A DNA stretch of 64,000 bases from an uncultured Bacteroides sp. (lineage in GTDB: Bacteria > Bacteroidota > Bacteroidia > Bacteroidales > Bacteroidaceae). Numbering within the stretch: the stretch's first letter is position 1; the number at the start of each line of letters is the position of its first letter. Below, one piece after another: positions 25,233 through 34,773 of this stretch. Under the pieces are notes generated by a model. It was not told the origin of the DNA, did not search any database, and was given only the letters and a program-made list of their open reading frames with translations. A program made the translations under genes and the position numbers. The DNA lies in contig CABUKU010000001.1 in NCBI GenBank assembly GCA_902492205.1, positions 186,001-250,000 on the forward strand. The letters are read 5' to 3'.

Positions 25233-25266
25233 ATCTATTACTTATAAACATAAAAAAGAAATTACT

Positions 25267-26061
25267 ATGGTAAACTTTTCATTAGAAGGTAAAGTCGCTT
25301 TGGTTACCGGAGCTTCTTACGGAATTGGTTTGGCTTTGGCTACAGCGTTTTCTGAAGCGGGTGCAACTATCGTGTTCAACGATATTAAACAGGAATTAGT
25401 GGATAAAGGTCTTGCTGCCTATGCAGAAAAGGGCATTAAGGCACACGGATATGTATGTGACGTTACTAACGAAGATCAGGTAAACGAAATGGTTGCCCGG
25501 ATTGAGAAGGAAGTAGGCGTTATTGATATTTTGGTAAACAATGCAGGTATCATCAAGCGTATTCCTATGCATGAAATGACTGCTGCCGAGTTCCGTCAGG
25601 TTATCGACATCGACTTGAACGGTCCGTTCATCGTTTCAAAGGCCGTTATTCCTTCAATGATGAAGAAAGGTCACGGAAAGATTATCAATATCTGTTCAAT
25701 GATGAGTGAATTGGGACGTGAAACGGTTTCTGCCTATGCTGCTGCCAAAGGTGGTTTGAAGATGCTTACCCGTAACATCGCTTCCGAATATGGTGAATAC
25801 AACATCCAGTGTAACGGTATCGGTCCGGGTTATATCGCAACTCCGCAAACAGCTCCTTTGAGAGAAAAACAAGCTGACGGTTCACGCCATCCGTTTGATG
25901 CATTCATTGTTGCAAAGACTCCGGCTGCACGTTGGGGAACTCCTGAAGATTTGATGGGACCTGCCGTATTCCTTGCTTCAGATGCTTCCGACTTTGTAAA
26001 CGGACATGTACTTTATGTAGACGGTGGTATTCTTGCTTATATCGGAAAGCAACCTCAATAA
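25267..26061 (+). CDS. kduD: 2-dehydro-3-deoxy-D-gluconate 5-dehydrogenase / gluconate 5-dehydrogenase
   Basis: A 264-aa classical SDR: TGASYGIGLALATAFSEAG (cofactor loop), NNAGI, catalytic Ser in NICSMMSE and YAAAKGG, and the C-terminal FVNGHVLYVDGG. Following kduI by 34 bases, it most likely reduces 2,5-diketo-3-deoxygluconate to KDG. Automated annotation often calls this subfamily gluconate 5-dehydrogenase; the operon supports the KduD role. Confidence 0.9.
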   Translation: MVNFSLEGKVALVTGASYGIGLALATAFSEAGATIVFNDIKQELVDKGLAAYAEKGIKAHGYVCDVTNEDQVNEMVARIEKEVGVIDILVNNAGIIKRIPMHEMTAAEFRQVIDIDLNGPFIVSKAVIPSMMKKGHGKIINICSMMSELGRETVSAYAAAKGGLKMLTRNIASEYGEYNIQCNGIGPGYIATPQTAPLREKQADGSRHPFDAFIVAKTPAARWGTPEDLMGPAVFLASDASDFVNGHVLYVDGGILAYIGKQPQ

Positions 26062-26077
26062 TTAAGACAGAGATAAA

Positions 26078-27322
26078 ATGAAAAAGATTCTTTATTTACT
26101 TTTTGCTGCTTTTACTGCATTCTCTTGTGCGCAACAGAATGGGGTAAAGGTAACAGTTGCCAATAGTTCTTCACTCGATCGTGAGAATGAAATGGTGGAA
26201 GTGTCGATGACGGAAGTCTCTAATAAGTTGAATCTGGCAGACACGGCACAGATTGTAGTGTTGGATGAAAATAACCGGCAAGTTCCTTATCAGGTGACTT
26301 ATGATGATATGCTTATTTTCCCTGCCAACGTAAAAGCTAATGCACAGGCAGTTTATACTGTAACAACAGGTACTCCTATGGTGGTGGACACAAAAGCATG
26401 TGGTAAATATTATCCGGAACGTGTTGACGATGTTGCTTGGGAAAATGATCGTGTAGCTTTCCGTACTTACGGACCTGCATTGCAAGCATCGGGCGAACGT
26501 GCTTTCGGTTATGACGTCTGGACAAAATGTGTTGATGAACCGGTTGTTGAGGCTCGTTATGCAAGTGAACTTAATCCTGAAACATTGGCAAAGATTGATT
26601 CTTTGAAGAAAGCAGGAAAGAAAGATGAATCAAAAGAGTTGTATCGTTCGGTTTCATATCACGTAGATCATGGAAACGGTTTGGATTGCTATAAAGTAGG
26701 TCCTACTCTTGGCGGTGGTACTGCTGCTTTGATGGTGGATAATGAAATTATTTATCCTTACTGTTATAAAGAACAGGAAATTCTGGATAACGGTCCGTTG
26801 CGCTTTACTGTGAAACTGGTTTATAACCCTCTTACGGTAAAAGGTGATTCGAATGTGGTTGAAACACGTGTTATTTCTTTGGACGAAGGTTCTCAGTTGA
26901 ATAAGACAGTTGTTTCTTATACAAACACAAACGAAGTTCTTCCTATCGCAGCAGGTATTGTGTTACACGATCCTGATGGTGGCAAGAATGCAGCCAATGC
27001 CGAACAAGGTTATATAGCTTATGCAGATCCTACCGATAATGTGAACAACAATAACGGTACTATCTATGTAGGTGCTGTGTTCCCTGCCAACGTGAAAGAA
27101 GCTAAAACAGTTTTCTTCCCGGAACAGGAAAAGAAAGAATTGCGTGGTGGTGCCGACGGTCATGTATTGGCAATCAGCGATTACGAACCAAGTTCTGAGT
27201 TTACTTATTACTGGGGTGCAGGTTGGAGCAAATACGGTTTCAACAGCTTCGAAGAGTGGACTAAGTATCTTGAAAATTATGCAGCTAAAGTACGCGCTCC
27301 GCTTACAGTTACAATGCAATAG
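26078..27322 (+). CDS. DUF4861 lipoprotein, uronate locus
   Basis: The 414-aa protein has a lipoprotein signal (KKILYLLFAAFTAFSC, lipid Cys at 17), so it is membrane-anchored outside the cytoplasm. The rest matches DUF4861 (WENDRVAFRTYGPALQ, DCYKVGPTLGGGTAALMVDN, YYWGAGWSKYGF). Its position after kduI-kduD suggests it binds or processes uronate-containing oligosaccharides; its activity is unproven. The stop codon lies within a large inverted repeat. Confidence 0.82.
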   Translation: MKKILYLLFAAFTAFSCAQQNGVKVTVANSSSLDRENEMVEVSMTEVSNKLNLADTAQIVVLDENNRQVPYQVTYDDMLIFPANVKANAQAVYTVTTGTPMVVDTKACGKYYPERVDDVAWENDRVAFRTYGPALQASGERAFGYDVWTKCVDEPVVEARYASELNPETLAKIDSLKKAGKKDESKELYRSVSYHVDHGNGLDCYKVGPTLGGGTAALMVDNEIIYPYCYKEQEILDNGPLRFTVKLVYNPLTVKGDSNVVETRVISLDEGSQLNKTVVSYTNTNEVLPIAAGIVLHDPDGGKNAANAEQGYIAYADPTDNVNNNNGTIYVGAVFPANVKEAKTVFFPEQEKKELRGGADGHVLAISDYEPSSEFTYYWGAGWSKYGFNSFEEWTKYLENYAAKVRAPLTVTMQ

Positions 27323-27388
27323 TTGAGAATTGAGAGTTGAGAGTGAATATTTTAATAGTTCACTCTCAATTTTCAACTCTCAACTATT
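27318..27388. terminator. large inverted repeat between convergent DUF4861 and queG
   Basis: Arms of 30 bases (27318-27347 and 27359-27388) are made of TTGAGAA/TTGAGAG heptamers and are complementary except at a few internal positions. They overlap the stop codons of both genes, so it probably terminates both transcripts. Confidence 0.65.
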
Positions 27389-28300
27389 AATTGCTTTAAT
27401 GTTCCTCATCAGCCCTTCATATTTGGCTCTTTTCACTGCCGAACCCTTAAATAAAGTTCTATATTCTTCAATGCTCAGCTTTTCCCAGTCTTGGGGTGTC
27501 ATGTTCATAAATGCTTCCGAAGGTTGCAATTCATCTATTGTGTTGGGTGTAGCGAAGCGGTTCCACGGACAGGCTTTCTGGCAACGGTCGCACCCATAGA
27601 TGTAATTTCCCATTTTAGACACATATTCTTTCTCTATTTCACCTTTATTCTCTATGGTAAGGTATGACAAGCATTTGTTGGCATTAAGTAAATATGGACT
27701 TTCCAAAGCTTTTGTAGGGCAGGCATCAAGGCAACGTGTACAATTGCCGCAACGGTTGACGGCTGGTGAGTCATAAGCGAGTTCGGCATCAATGATAAGT
27801 TCACCTAAGAAGAAATAAGAACCTGCATGAGGGATAATCAGGAGCGTATTCTTTCCTGTCCATCCTAAACCGGCTTGCTGTGCCCAGTAGCGTTCCAATA
27901 CGGGAGCCGTATCACAAAACACACGACCTTTCACAGATATTAATTCCATATTAATATAGTTAAGCAGGGAATTGAGCTTTTCTTTCATTATGTCATGGTA
28001 ATCTTTGCCATAAGCATAATAGGCAAATTGCAGTTGGTCGTCCCGTAGTTTCTTTTGAGGATAATAATTCAAGGCAACACAGATAACACTCCGTGCATCT
28101 TCAACAAGTAGTTGGGGATTGCATCGTTTATCGAAGTTGTTCTCTAAGTATGCCATATCCGCCTGATAACCTTTGTCAAGCCACCGACTCAAATGTTCCC
28201 GGTTGGTGGAGAGGTTTGCCGAAGTGATTCCACAAGCAGAAAAGCCGAGGCGTGCTGCTTCGGCTTTTATTTTATTTGAAAGAACTTCGGGAGTATTCAT
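27380..28300 (-). CDS. queG: epoxyqueuosine reductase QueG
   Basis: QueG performs the last step of queuosine synthesis in tRNA, reducing epoxyqueuosine with cobalamin and two 4Fe-4S clusters. The 306-aa protein has GYQADMAYLENNFDKRCNPQ, CGNCTRCLDACPTKAL and CDRCQKACPWNRF, supplying all eight cluster cysteines. The C-terminal HEAT extension of longer homologues is absent. queA is elsewhere in this window. The polysaccharide deacetylase gene ends eight bases upstream of its start. Confidence 0.93.
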   Translation of the reverse strand: MNTPEVLSNKIKAEAARLGFSACGITSANLSTNREHLSRWLDKGYQADMAYLENNFDKRCNPQLLVEDARSVICVALNYYPQKKLRDDQLQFAYYAYGKDYHDIMKEKLNSLLNYINMELISVKGRVFCDTAPVLERYWAQQAGLGWTGKNTLLIIPHAGSYFFLGELIIDAELAYDSPAVNRCGNCTRCLDACPTKALESPYLLNANKCLSYLTIENKGEIEKEYVSKMGNYIYGCDRCQKACPWNRFATPNTIDELQPSEAFMNMTPQDWEKLSIEEYRTLFKGSAVKRAKYEGLMRNIKAINS

Positions 28301-28307
28301 GTTTTCG

Positions 28308-28916
28308 TTATAACTGTTTAAATGTATATCCTTGTTCCAGCAGCCATTCTATGGCTCGTGGCAATGCATATTTCATGTTCTTTTCGGCTTTCAGCGAATC
28401 ATGGAAAGTAATGATTGAGCCGTTTCGAACGTAATGTTTCACTTTCCGCAATACTTGCCGTCCGTTAAGTTTGTTACTGTAATCACGGGTAACCAAGTCC
28501 CACATCACAATTTTGTACTTCTTTCGCAGGGCATAGTACTGTTTCAATCGCATGTGTCCGTGGGGTGGACGGAAAAGATCGGATTTTATCAGTGCGTTGG
28601 CTTTTTCGGTGTTTGCCATGTAATTGGCAGTGTGGTATTCAAATCCGCGAATATGGTTGAATGTATGATTACCTACCCGATGTCCCCTGTCCAGCAACAT
28701 TTGGAATTCTTCGGGATGTTTTCTCACATTGTCTCCCACAAGAAAGAATGTGGCCTTTATATTGTATTTGTCTAATAAATCAAGTACCCAAGGAGTTATT
28801 TCGGGAATAGGACCGTCATCGAAAGTCAGGTAGACGGCTTTTTCATTCGGGTTCATTCGCCAAAGTGCACCGGGATATAAAGCCCTTACAATGTTAGGTG
28901 GTTGTTCTATAAACAC
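28308..28916 (-). CDS. polysaccharide deacetylase (NodB domain)
   Basis: The 202-aa protein is a CE4 deacetylase: YLTFDDGPIPEITPWVLD (catalytic Asp-Asp), HRVGNHTFNHIRGFE (metal His pair), FRPPHGHMRLKQYYALR and IITFHDSLKAEKNMKYALP. Such enzymes remove acetyl groups from peptidoglycan or surface glycans. No signal peptide is evident, so localisation is uncertain. It is co-transcribed with queG. Confidence 0.87.
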   Translation of the reverse strand: MFIEQPPNIVRALYPGALWRMNPNEKAVYLTFDDGPIPEITPWVLDLLDKYNIKATFFLVGDNVRKHPEEFQMLLDRGHRVGNHTFNHIRGFEYHTANYMANTEKANALIKSDLFRPPHGHMRLKQYYALRKKYKIVMWDLVTRDYSNKLNGRQVLRKVKHYVRNGSIITFHDSLKAEKNMKYALPRAIEWLLEQGYTFKQL

Positions 28917-28951
28917 TTTTGTCGATTATTTTAGGTGGTGGCAATAATAAG

Positions 28952-28976
28952 AAGGGCGGAGCAGAGCCCCGCCCTT
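28952..28976 (-). terminator. terminator of the DUF2723 gene
   Basis: AAGGGCGG and CCGCCCTT form an eight-bp GC-rich stem just after the minus-strand stop at 28981. The following minus-strand sequence is CTTATTATT, a weak T-tract. Confidence 0.6.
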
Positions 28977-28980
28977 ACAG

Positions 28981-31900
28981 TTATTTGGATTTGAGGCTCT
29001 TTATTCTCGAAGTATATATACCGTATAATTCGTCGAGTTGTTTAGAGTAGTTCGAAGCTAACTTGGACTTGTATTTATCAAGGGTGTTGTTTACATCATC
29101 CAATATATAGAAATGATATAGGCAATCTTGCGAAGAAGTAGCTAGCTGGCTGTTCATCAAGCTCAGATACCAAGTGATGTATTCCAGAGAATTATTTGCT
29201 ATCGCATTCATAATCTTGTCTGCCTTTTCCGTTTCACCCAATTCATAGTAAGCTTCGGCAAGGTCTTTCGAACCGCTTTGGAAATCATGAGGAACAGTTG
29301 CTCCCGGAATTACTTTCTCGCTGTAATCGAGAGCTTTCAATGCCTTGTCTTTCTTGCCTTCCTTAAGCAACTGCTTCACTAGCTGTGCAAACATACGGCG
29401 GTGTGTGAAACACATGCGCATGATGTTTTCATCAATGTACACATTAGGATTGTCAATGCCACCGAATTTGAATTTATTCATCAGGTTGTCATACATCTTC
29501 TCGGAGTCAATGCGCGCATTGAGTTCCGTTGTGTTGAACGGAGTGATGCGGTATGCCAAACCTTCCTGCATGAAGTTGTTACCTAAATTCAAATGGTTTT
29601 CTGTACCTACGGTGATTGCCATATAAATAGGACGTTCCCAGTTTGTCTGTGCAAGCATCTCAAGCATCATTAATTCCGATTTATAAAGTGCTCTTTTGCC
29701 TTTCAGCGAAATAGTCATGTAATCAGGAATTTCTCCATGCAATGAGTCAGGAATCATCATGCCCGAACGTTTCACGGCTTCTTTGTCTATCGTTACTACG
29801 ATACTGTCTGTCGGGATGATGTGTAAATCCGGATTAGATGAACGCACCCAGTATTTAAGGATGTTCTTCAATTCAAACGGATTGTCTCCGAAGCTTGCTT
29901 TGGCAGCCTCGGGATTCTTTTCATAAAGATCCAGAATCTGTTGCTTGGCCTCAGGACGTACAGGAACGTATTCATTGGTTCCCGATACGAATTCCAAACG
30001 ATCCCAAGTGATGGGAACTGATGGAGAATCATAAGCCGGACGTTTCATCTGGTCGATATACCAGTCTGTCTGCAAATAGCTCAGGTTACATACACGTACA
30101 TCGGTACGGAAACCTTCTGTTTCTTGATTGTACCACAACGGGAATGTATCGTTATCACCATTTGTATATATGATAGGATCACCTTCTTCCTGACAAGTCA
30201 TCAAGTAGTTCTGACCGAAGTCACGGCAAGTGTAGCGGTCACTACGGTCGTGATCGTCCCAAGTTTGTCCCGCCATTTGAATAGGTACGAACAAGCAGGC
30301 TACGGATGCTACGATTGCCGAAGGCAGTTCCTTGAATTTCTGTTTAAGCATCTGAACAATTCCGGCAACACCCATACCTATCCATATGGCGTAGGCATAG
30401 AACGAACCGGCATAAGCATAGTCTCGTTCACGTGGCTGGCTCGGTGTTTGGTTCAGATAGATAACGATAGCTATACCTGTCATGAAGAACAGGAAGAATA
30501 CCACCCAAAATCCCTGAATGCCTTTTTGCCCGCGATATGCTTGCCAAAACAGACCGATGATACCGAGGATAAGAGGCAGACAGTAGAACACATTGTGTCC
30601 TTTGTTGTTGGCAAGATCGGCGGGGAGCAGGCTTTGGTCGCCAACCAAATATTTGTCTATGAAGTTGAAACCTGTAATCCAGTTACCGTGTTCTATTTCG
30701 CCATTGCCTTGAATGTCATTCTGGCGTCCGGCAAAGTTCCACATGAAATAACGCCAATACATGAAATTCAACTGGTATGAGAAGAAGAACTTGATGTTTT
30801 CCCATTGTGAAGGCATTTTCACCATTACTGTTTCTCCGCATTGGTCATAAGGAACTTGATAGCCCTCTATATCCATCCAATCTTCGTATTGCTTGGCATG
30901 TTGGTCGCTATACATACGCGGAAACAACATGTTTTGAGCATATTTGTATTCTGTACGGTTACGAACCACCACATAGCTGTCTTTTTCATCGGGAGACGCT
31001 TTTTCCTTACGTCCATAAACGGGAGCACCTTCTACGGCTACCGGAACGCAATATCCGCCCTCCGGTTTCAACTGAACCTTTGATGAATAAGCCTGTCCGT
31101 AAAACAAAGGTCTTGTTCCGTATTGTTCGCGTCCGAGGTATTCACCCAAAGTGAATATATCTTCCGGTGAGTTTTGATCCATCGGAGGGTTGGCAGTAGA
31201 ACGGATAACAATAAGTGCATAAGAAGAATATCCCACAATAATCATCATGATGCAAAGCAGGGAAGTGTTCAGTGTGCGTGCGCTGATTTGATACTTCTTG
31301 TCGATGCTTTCCGAGAAAAGGTAGAAAGCAAGGATAACCAACACAATAAGCCCGATAATCACGCTGCTTGTTCCATGCCCATAGAATGGAATACCTAAAA
31401 GGGCTACTGTGAGCAAAAAGGAAATATTCATCCTTGTCTTGCTCTTTTGCACATATGATTCATATACTCCCCAGATAATAGAAGCTACCAGAAGGAATAT
31501 AAAGAATACCAATCCGGAGTTGAATGGCAAACCGAAGCTGTTGACAAACAGCAATTCGAACCATCCGCCTATCTTCACAACACCCGGTACGATACCATAG
31601 AGCACAGCAGCAACTAGAATCATCGAACCGATAAGGGCAAGGATGCTTCCTTTGAGATTGGCTTCAGGATTTTTCTTGTAATAATATACCAATACGATGG
31701 CAGGGATGCACAACAGGTTGAGCAAGTGCACACCGATAGAAAGTCCTGTGAGGTAAGCAATGAGCACTAACCAGCGGTCACTGTGAGGATCATCGGCTAC
31801 GTCTTCCCATTTAAGGATGAGCCAAAACACGAGTGCGGTAAACAGTGATGAGTAGGCATATACTTCACCTTCTACGGCACTGAACCAGAATGTGTCACTG

Positions 31901-32298
31901 AATGTATAAACCAAAGCACCTACGATACCCGAACCCATGATAGTGACTAATTGCCCTTTAGTCATGGCTTCAGTGTCGGGGGCTATCAACTTTTTAACTA
32001 AATGTGTGATTGTCCAGAACAGGAACAAGATACATGCACCACTCATCAGCGCACTCATATAATTCACCATGCGGGCAACCAATGAAGGATCGCTCACGAA
32101 TTGGGTGAACAAGTTGGAAGTGAGCATAAAGAAAGGTGCTCCGGGTGGGTGTCCTACTTCCAGTTTGTAGCCTGTGGTAATGAATTCCGGGCAGTCCCAG
32201 AAGCTCGCTGTCGGTTCTATCGTCATGCAATAAACGGTAGATGCAATAACAAAAATCAACCAACCAATCAGGTTGTTTGTTAGCTTGTACTGTTTCAT
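28981..32298 (-). CDS. DUF2723 large membrane protein (putative protein O-glycosyltransferase)
   Basis: The 1105-aa protein has a dozen or so membrane helices in its first half, with PTASFWDCPEFITTGYKLEV and GHPPGAPFFML near residue 45. It then has a large soluble C-terminal half with TPR-like helices near the end (GKKDKALKALDYSEKVIPGA). This is the DUF2723 architecture, related to PMT-type GT-C transferases. It is a candidate for the general protein O-glycosylation known in Bacteroides. The FWDCPEF acidic residue in the first periplasmic loop fits a GT-C active site. Confidence 0.8.
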   Translation of the reverse strand: MKQYKLTNNLIGWLIFVIASTVYCMTIEPTASFWDCPEFITTGYKLEVGHPPGAPFFMLTSNLFTQFVSDPSLVARMVNYMSALMSGACILFLFWTITHLVKKLIAPDTEAMTKGQLVTIMGSGIVGALVYTFSDTFWFSAVEGEVYAYSSLFTALVFWLILKWEDVADDPHSDRWLVLIAYLTGLSIGVHLLNLLCIPAIVLVYYYKKNPEANLKGSILALIGSMILVAAVLYGIVPGVVKIGGWFELLFVNSFGLPFNSGLVFFIFLLVASIIWGVYESYVQKSKTRMNISFLLTVALLGIPFYGHGTSSVIIGLIVLVILAFYLFSESIDKKYQISARTLNTSLLCIMMIIVGYSSYALIVIRSTANPPMDQNSPEDIFTLGEYLGREQYGTRPLFYGQAYSSKVQLKPEGGYCVPVAVEGAPVYGRKEKASPDEKDSYVVVRNRTEYKYAQNMLFPRMYSDQHAKQYEDWMDIEGYQVPYDQCGETVMVKMPSQWENIKFFFSYQLNFMYWRYFMWNFAGRQNDIQGNGEIEHGNWITGFNFIDKYLVGDQSLLPADLANNKGHNVFYCLPLILGIIGLFWQAYRGQKGIQGFWVVFFLFFMTGIAIVIYLNQTPSQPRERDYAYAGSFYAYAIWIGMGVAGIVQMLKQKFKELPSAIVASVACLFVPIQMAGQTWDDHDRSDRYTCRDFGQNYLMTCQEEGDPIIYTNGDNDTFPLWYNQETEGFRTDVRVCNLSYLQTDWYIDQMKRPAYDSPSVPITWDRLEFVSGTNEYVPVRPEAKQQILDLYEKNPEAAKASFGDNPFELKNILKYWVRSSNPDLHIIPTDSIVVTIDKEAVKRSGMMIPDSLHGEIPDYMTISLKGKRALYKSELMMLEMLAQTNWERPIYMAITVGTENHLNLGNNFMQEGLAYRITPFNTTELNARIDSEKMYDNLMNKFKFGGIDNPNVYIDENIMRMCFTHRRMFAQLVKQLLKEGKKDKALKALDYSEKVIPGATVPHDFQSGSKDLAEAYYELGETEKADKIMNAIANNSLEYITWYLSLMNSQLATSSQDCLYHFYILDDVNNTLDKYKSKLASNYSKQLDELYGIYTSRIKSLKSK

Positions 32299-32339
32299 TA
32301 AACTTATACTTGTTTGTTCGTTAACTTAATACGTGGCTG

Positions 32340-32347
32340 CAAAGATA
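32340..32347 (-). promoter_or_regulatory. -7 promoter element of the DUF2723 gene
   Basis: Minus strand TATCTTTG, 42 bases before the ATG at 32298. Confidence 0.65.
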
Positions 32348-32460
32348 AGAAAGTTTGTCGGAACTGCATTCAATTCAACACTTTATAACGTTGTGGCACT
32401 ATTATACTGAAAGATTGTTAGAGAGATATTAGAAAGTAATTAGAAGTTATTCTTTTATCT

Positions 32461-33228
32461 TTAATGTTTATGGTTGTGCTCTTTCAATACCCGGTGAGGC
32501 AGATCGCCATGTCCTACTAATTCGATAGGACAGTTGAAGTTTCGGGTAAGCCACTCTTCGCTTACTTCTGTGTCGGGGTGATAATCCAGTGTTTCATTTA
32601 CGCAAGCAATGGTTTTCACTTCCTGTAATACTGTTCCTATATCATGAGATACAAGAATGATAGCCCGTTCGTGGTTTATCTCTTCAAGGATTTCATAAAG
32701 CTTTGTTTCTGTGCGGCGGTCGATGTATGTACTCGGTTCATCAAGAATAACCACATCGGGACTTGAAACAATGGCACGCCCCAGTAAGGCCCGTTGCAGT
32801 TGTCCGCCACTAAGCTGCCCGATAGCACGTTTTTCGAAACCTTCCAATCCCATTCTTCCAATCACTTCTTCCACTTTCTCGTGTTGTTCTTTGGTGTATC
32901 TTCCGATAAGTGGTTTTTTGCTGCTTAATCCGGAAAGAATCACCTCGTATACGGAAATAGGGAATTTTTTATCAATAGCATTGTATTGGGGTAGGTAGCC
33001 CATTGTGATTTTGTCTACCTGCTTGCCGTCATGGAAAAAGCGTATGCTGCCTTCACTTGGCTTGATGAGTCCCAGAATCAATTTGATGAGCGTAGTTTTC
33101 CCACCGCCATTAGGACCGATAATACCAAGAAAGTCCCGTTCGTAAACTGTAAGGTTCACGTCGTGTAGCACCACTTTGGAATCATATCCGGCCGAAATGT
33201 TTGTCAGTTCTATCAACTTGTTATTCAT
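32461..33228 (-). CDS. zinc/manganese ABC transporter ATP-binding protein
   Basis: The 255-aa ATPase has Walker A GPNGGGKTTLIKLI, signature LSGGQLQRALLGRAI and Walker B DVVILDEPSTYID. Together with its ZnuC-like length and the ZnuA-like partner overlapping it by eight bases, this points to uptake of zinc or manganese. It is the last gene of a nine-gene run, and no permease gene follows or precedes it. Confidence 0.88.
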   Translation of the reverse strand: MNNKLIELTNISAGYDSKVVLHDVNLTVYERDFLGIIGPNGGGKTTLIKLILGLIKPSEGSIRFFHDGKQVDKITMGYLPQYNAIDKKFPISVYEVILSGLSSKKPLIGRYTKEQHEKVEEVIGRMGLEGFEKRAIGQLSGGQLQRALLGRAIVSSPDVVILDEPSTYIDRRTETKLYEILEEINHERAIILVSHDIGTVLQEVKTIACVNETLDYHPDTEVSEEWLTRNFNCPIELVGHGDLPHRVLKEHNHKH

Positions 33229-34102
33229 GGTGCAATGCTTTCGCTACGTGAATCATTTCCTCATTCCAATCATAAGACAGGGGATTAATGGGAACAATCT
33301 TTGCTCCTGTCTCTTTGGCTATCAACTCGGCATTGCGGACATCGAACTCCTGCTGAACGAAGATAACTTCCACTCCTTCCTTGCGTGATTCGTTAATCAG
33401 GTTTTTCAGATGAACAGGCGAAGGCTCTTTTCCTCCGGCTTCGATGCTGATTTGTTTCAATCCGTAATCACGGGCAAAATAACTTAACGCAGGATGATAA
33501 ATCATAAATACCTTGTCGGCGCCTTTCAGTTCTTCTTTTACGATACTATCGGTTTTTTCTAGTTGCTTGTCAAGAGCATTATATCGTTCCGTATAATATT
33601 CTTCATTTTCTTTATCCATTTGAGTAAGTGCCAGAAGAATATTTTTTGCTATGATTTGCGCATTAATAGGAGAGTTCCAGATGTGCGGTTCCACTCCTTC
33701 ATGTATGTGGATATTGTCACCCTCTCCATGCTGATGCGTGTCATAGATAAGGTCTACCCCTTTCGATGTGTCAAATACTTGCATGTGTGGGGTATTCTCC
33801 AGCAATCTATCCAGCCATGTCTTCTCAAAACCGATATAACCGATGCGGAAGTAAGCTTTACTATCTCCCAGTTTCACCAATTGTTGTGGAGTGGGATCAT
33901 AAGTTTCCGGGCTGCTCCCTTTCGGAACCATACTTACCACTTTGAACTTGTCTCCGGCTATTTGCTCAGTGAGATACCTAAGAGGTTCTATGGTGACGGT
34001 AATCACTTTTTCCGAATTTTCTTTCTTTTGCTTATCGCCTGTGCAGGAAGCAAGCACAACTGACATTGCCAGTAGCAGGTATATTGTTCTTTTCATATTC
34101 AT
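33221..34102 (-). CDS. zinc ABC transporter substrate-binding lipoprotein (ZnuA-like)
   Basis: The 293-aa protein has a lipoprotein signal (LLLAMSVVLASC) and the cluster A-I binding-protein fold. Metal ligands are expected in GVEPHIWNSP, in MIYHPALSYFARDYGL and in FVQQEFDVRNAE; a His-rich loop (HQHGEGDNIHIHEG) sits just before the second ligand, as in ZnuA. It overlaps mnmD by four bases and the ATPase gene by eight. Confidence 0.88.
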   Translation of the reverse strand: MNMKRTIYLLLAMSVVLASCTGDKQKKENSEKVITVTIEPLRYLTEQIAGDKFKVVSMVPKGSSPETYDPTPQQLVKLGDSKAYFRIGYIGFEKTWLDRLLENTPHMQVFDTSKGVDLIYDTHQHGEGDNIHIHEGVEPHIWNSPINAQIIAKNILLALTQMDKENEEYYTERYNALDKQLEKTDSIVKEELKGADKVFMIYHPALSYFARDYGLKQISIEAGGKEPSPVHLKNLINESRKEGVEVIFVQQEFDVRNAELIAKETGAKIVPINPLSYDWNEEMIHVAKALHHE

Positions 34103-34773
34103 TTAGTTGCTCTAAGTATTTCTCTTTTTCCTTGTGGAGGCCCCGGTAAACGTTCCACTGTGAACCCGGCAGACTGTAACATTCTCCTGATTATGCCTTT
34201 TGCGCAATAGGTGGTTAGTATCCCTCCTTTGCTCATAATAACATACAAAGAATTAAATAGTTCTTGTGTCCACATTTCCGCTTGTTTTTCCGGAGCGAAT
34301 GCATCGAAGTAAACAATGTCATAAGTTCCGGTGAATCGGTGTTTGGTAAAGTCTCCTTTTATTTTATGTAATGTGAAATTATCTGTTATCCGGTTATCTT
34401 GTTCCCATTTGCATGAATGCAGACGATAGTAATCTTCTTCCCGTTCTTTGCAGATGGCTGTGGGATAATCGAGTTGTTTTAATGTATTTTCCTCTAAAGG
34501 ATAAAGTTCTATTCCTGTATAATGAATTGACTTGTTCAGCTGCTCGGCAGCAAGCAAAGTAAGAAATGCATTCAATCCGGTACCGAACCCTATTTCGAGC
34601 AGACGAAGGGAAGGGAGAGACGAATGTTCCAACCCCATACGGATAAAAATGTGTTCCGATTCTGTCAATGCTCCTTTTACCGAATGATAGTGTTCATCCA
34701 GTTGCGGAACAAACAGCGTGTTGCTTCCGTCGGCTGTTGTTTCTATCAATATGTCTCGTTGTTCTTTTATCAT
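34099..34773 (-). CDS. mnmD: tRNA 5-aminomethyl-2-thiouridine methyltransferase MnmD
   Basis: The 224-aa protein is the methyltransferase half of MnmC standing alone: HYHSVKGALTESEHIFIRMG, LLEIGFGTGLNAFLTL (SAM motif I) and IVYFDAFAPEKQAEMWTQEL. It methylates nm5s2U34 to mnm5s2U34 in the wobble position. There is no fused FAD oxidase domain, the usual state outside proteobacteria. Four-base overlaps on both sides indicate tight coupling. Confidence 0.87.
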   Translation of the reverse strand: MIKEQRDILIETTADGSNTLFVPQLDEHYHSVKGALTESEHIFIRMGLEHSSLPSLRLLEIGFGTGLNAFLTLLAAEQLNKSIHYTGIELYPLEENTLKQLDYPTAICKEREEDYYRLHSCKWEQDNRITDNFTLHKIKGDFTKHRFTGTYDIVYFDAFAPEKQAEMWTQELFNSLYVIMSKGGILTTYCAKGIIRRMLQSAGFTVERLPGPPQGKREILRATK

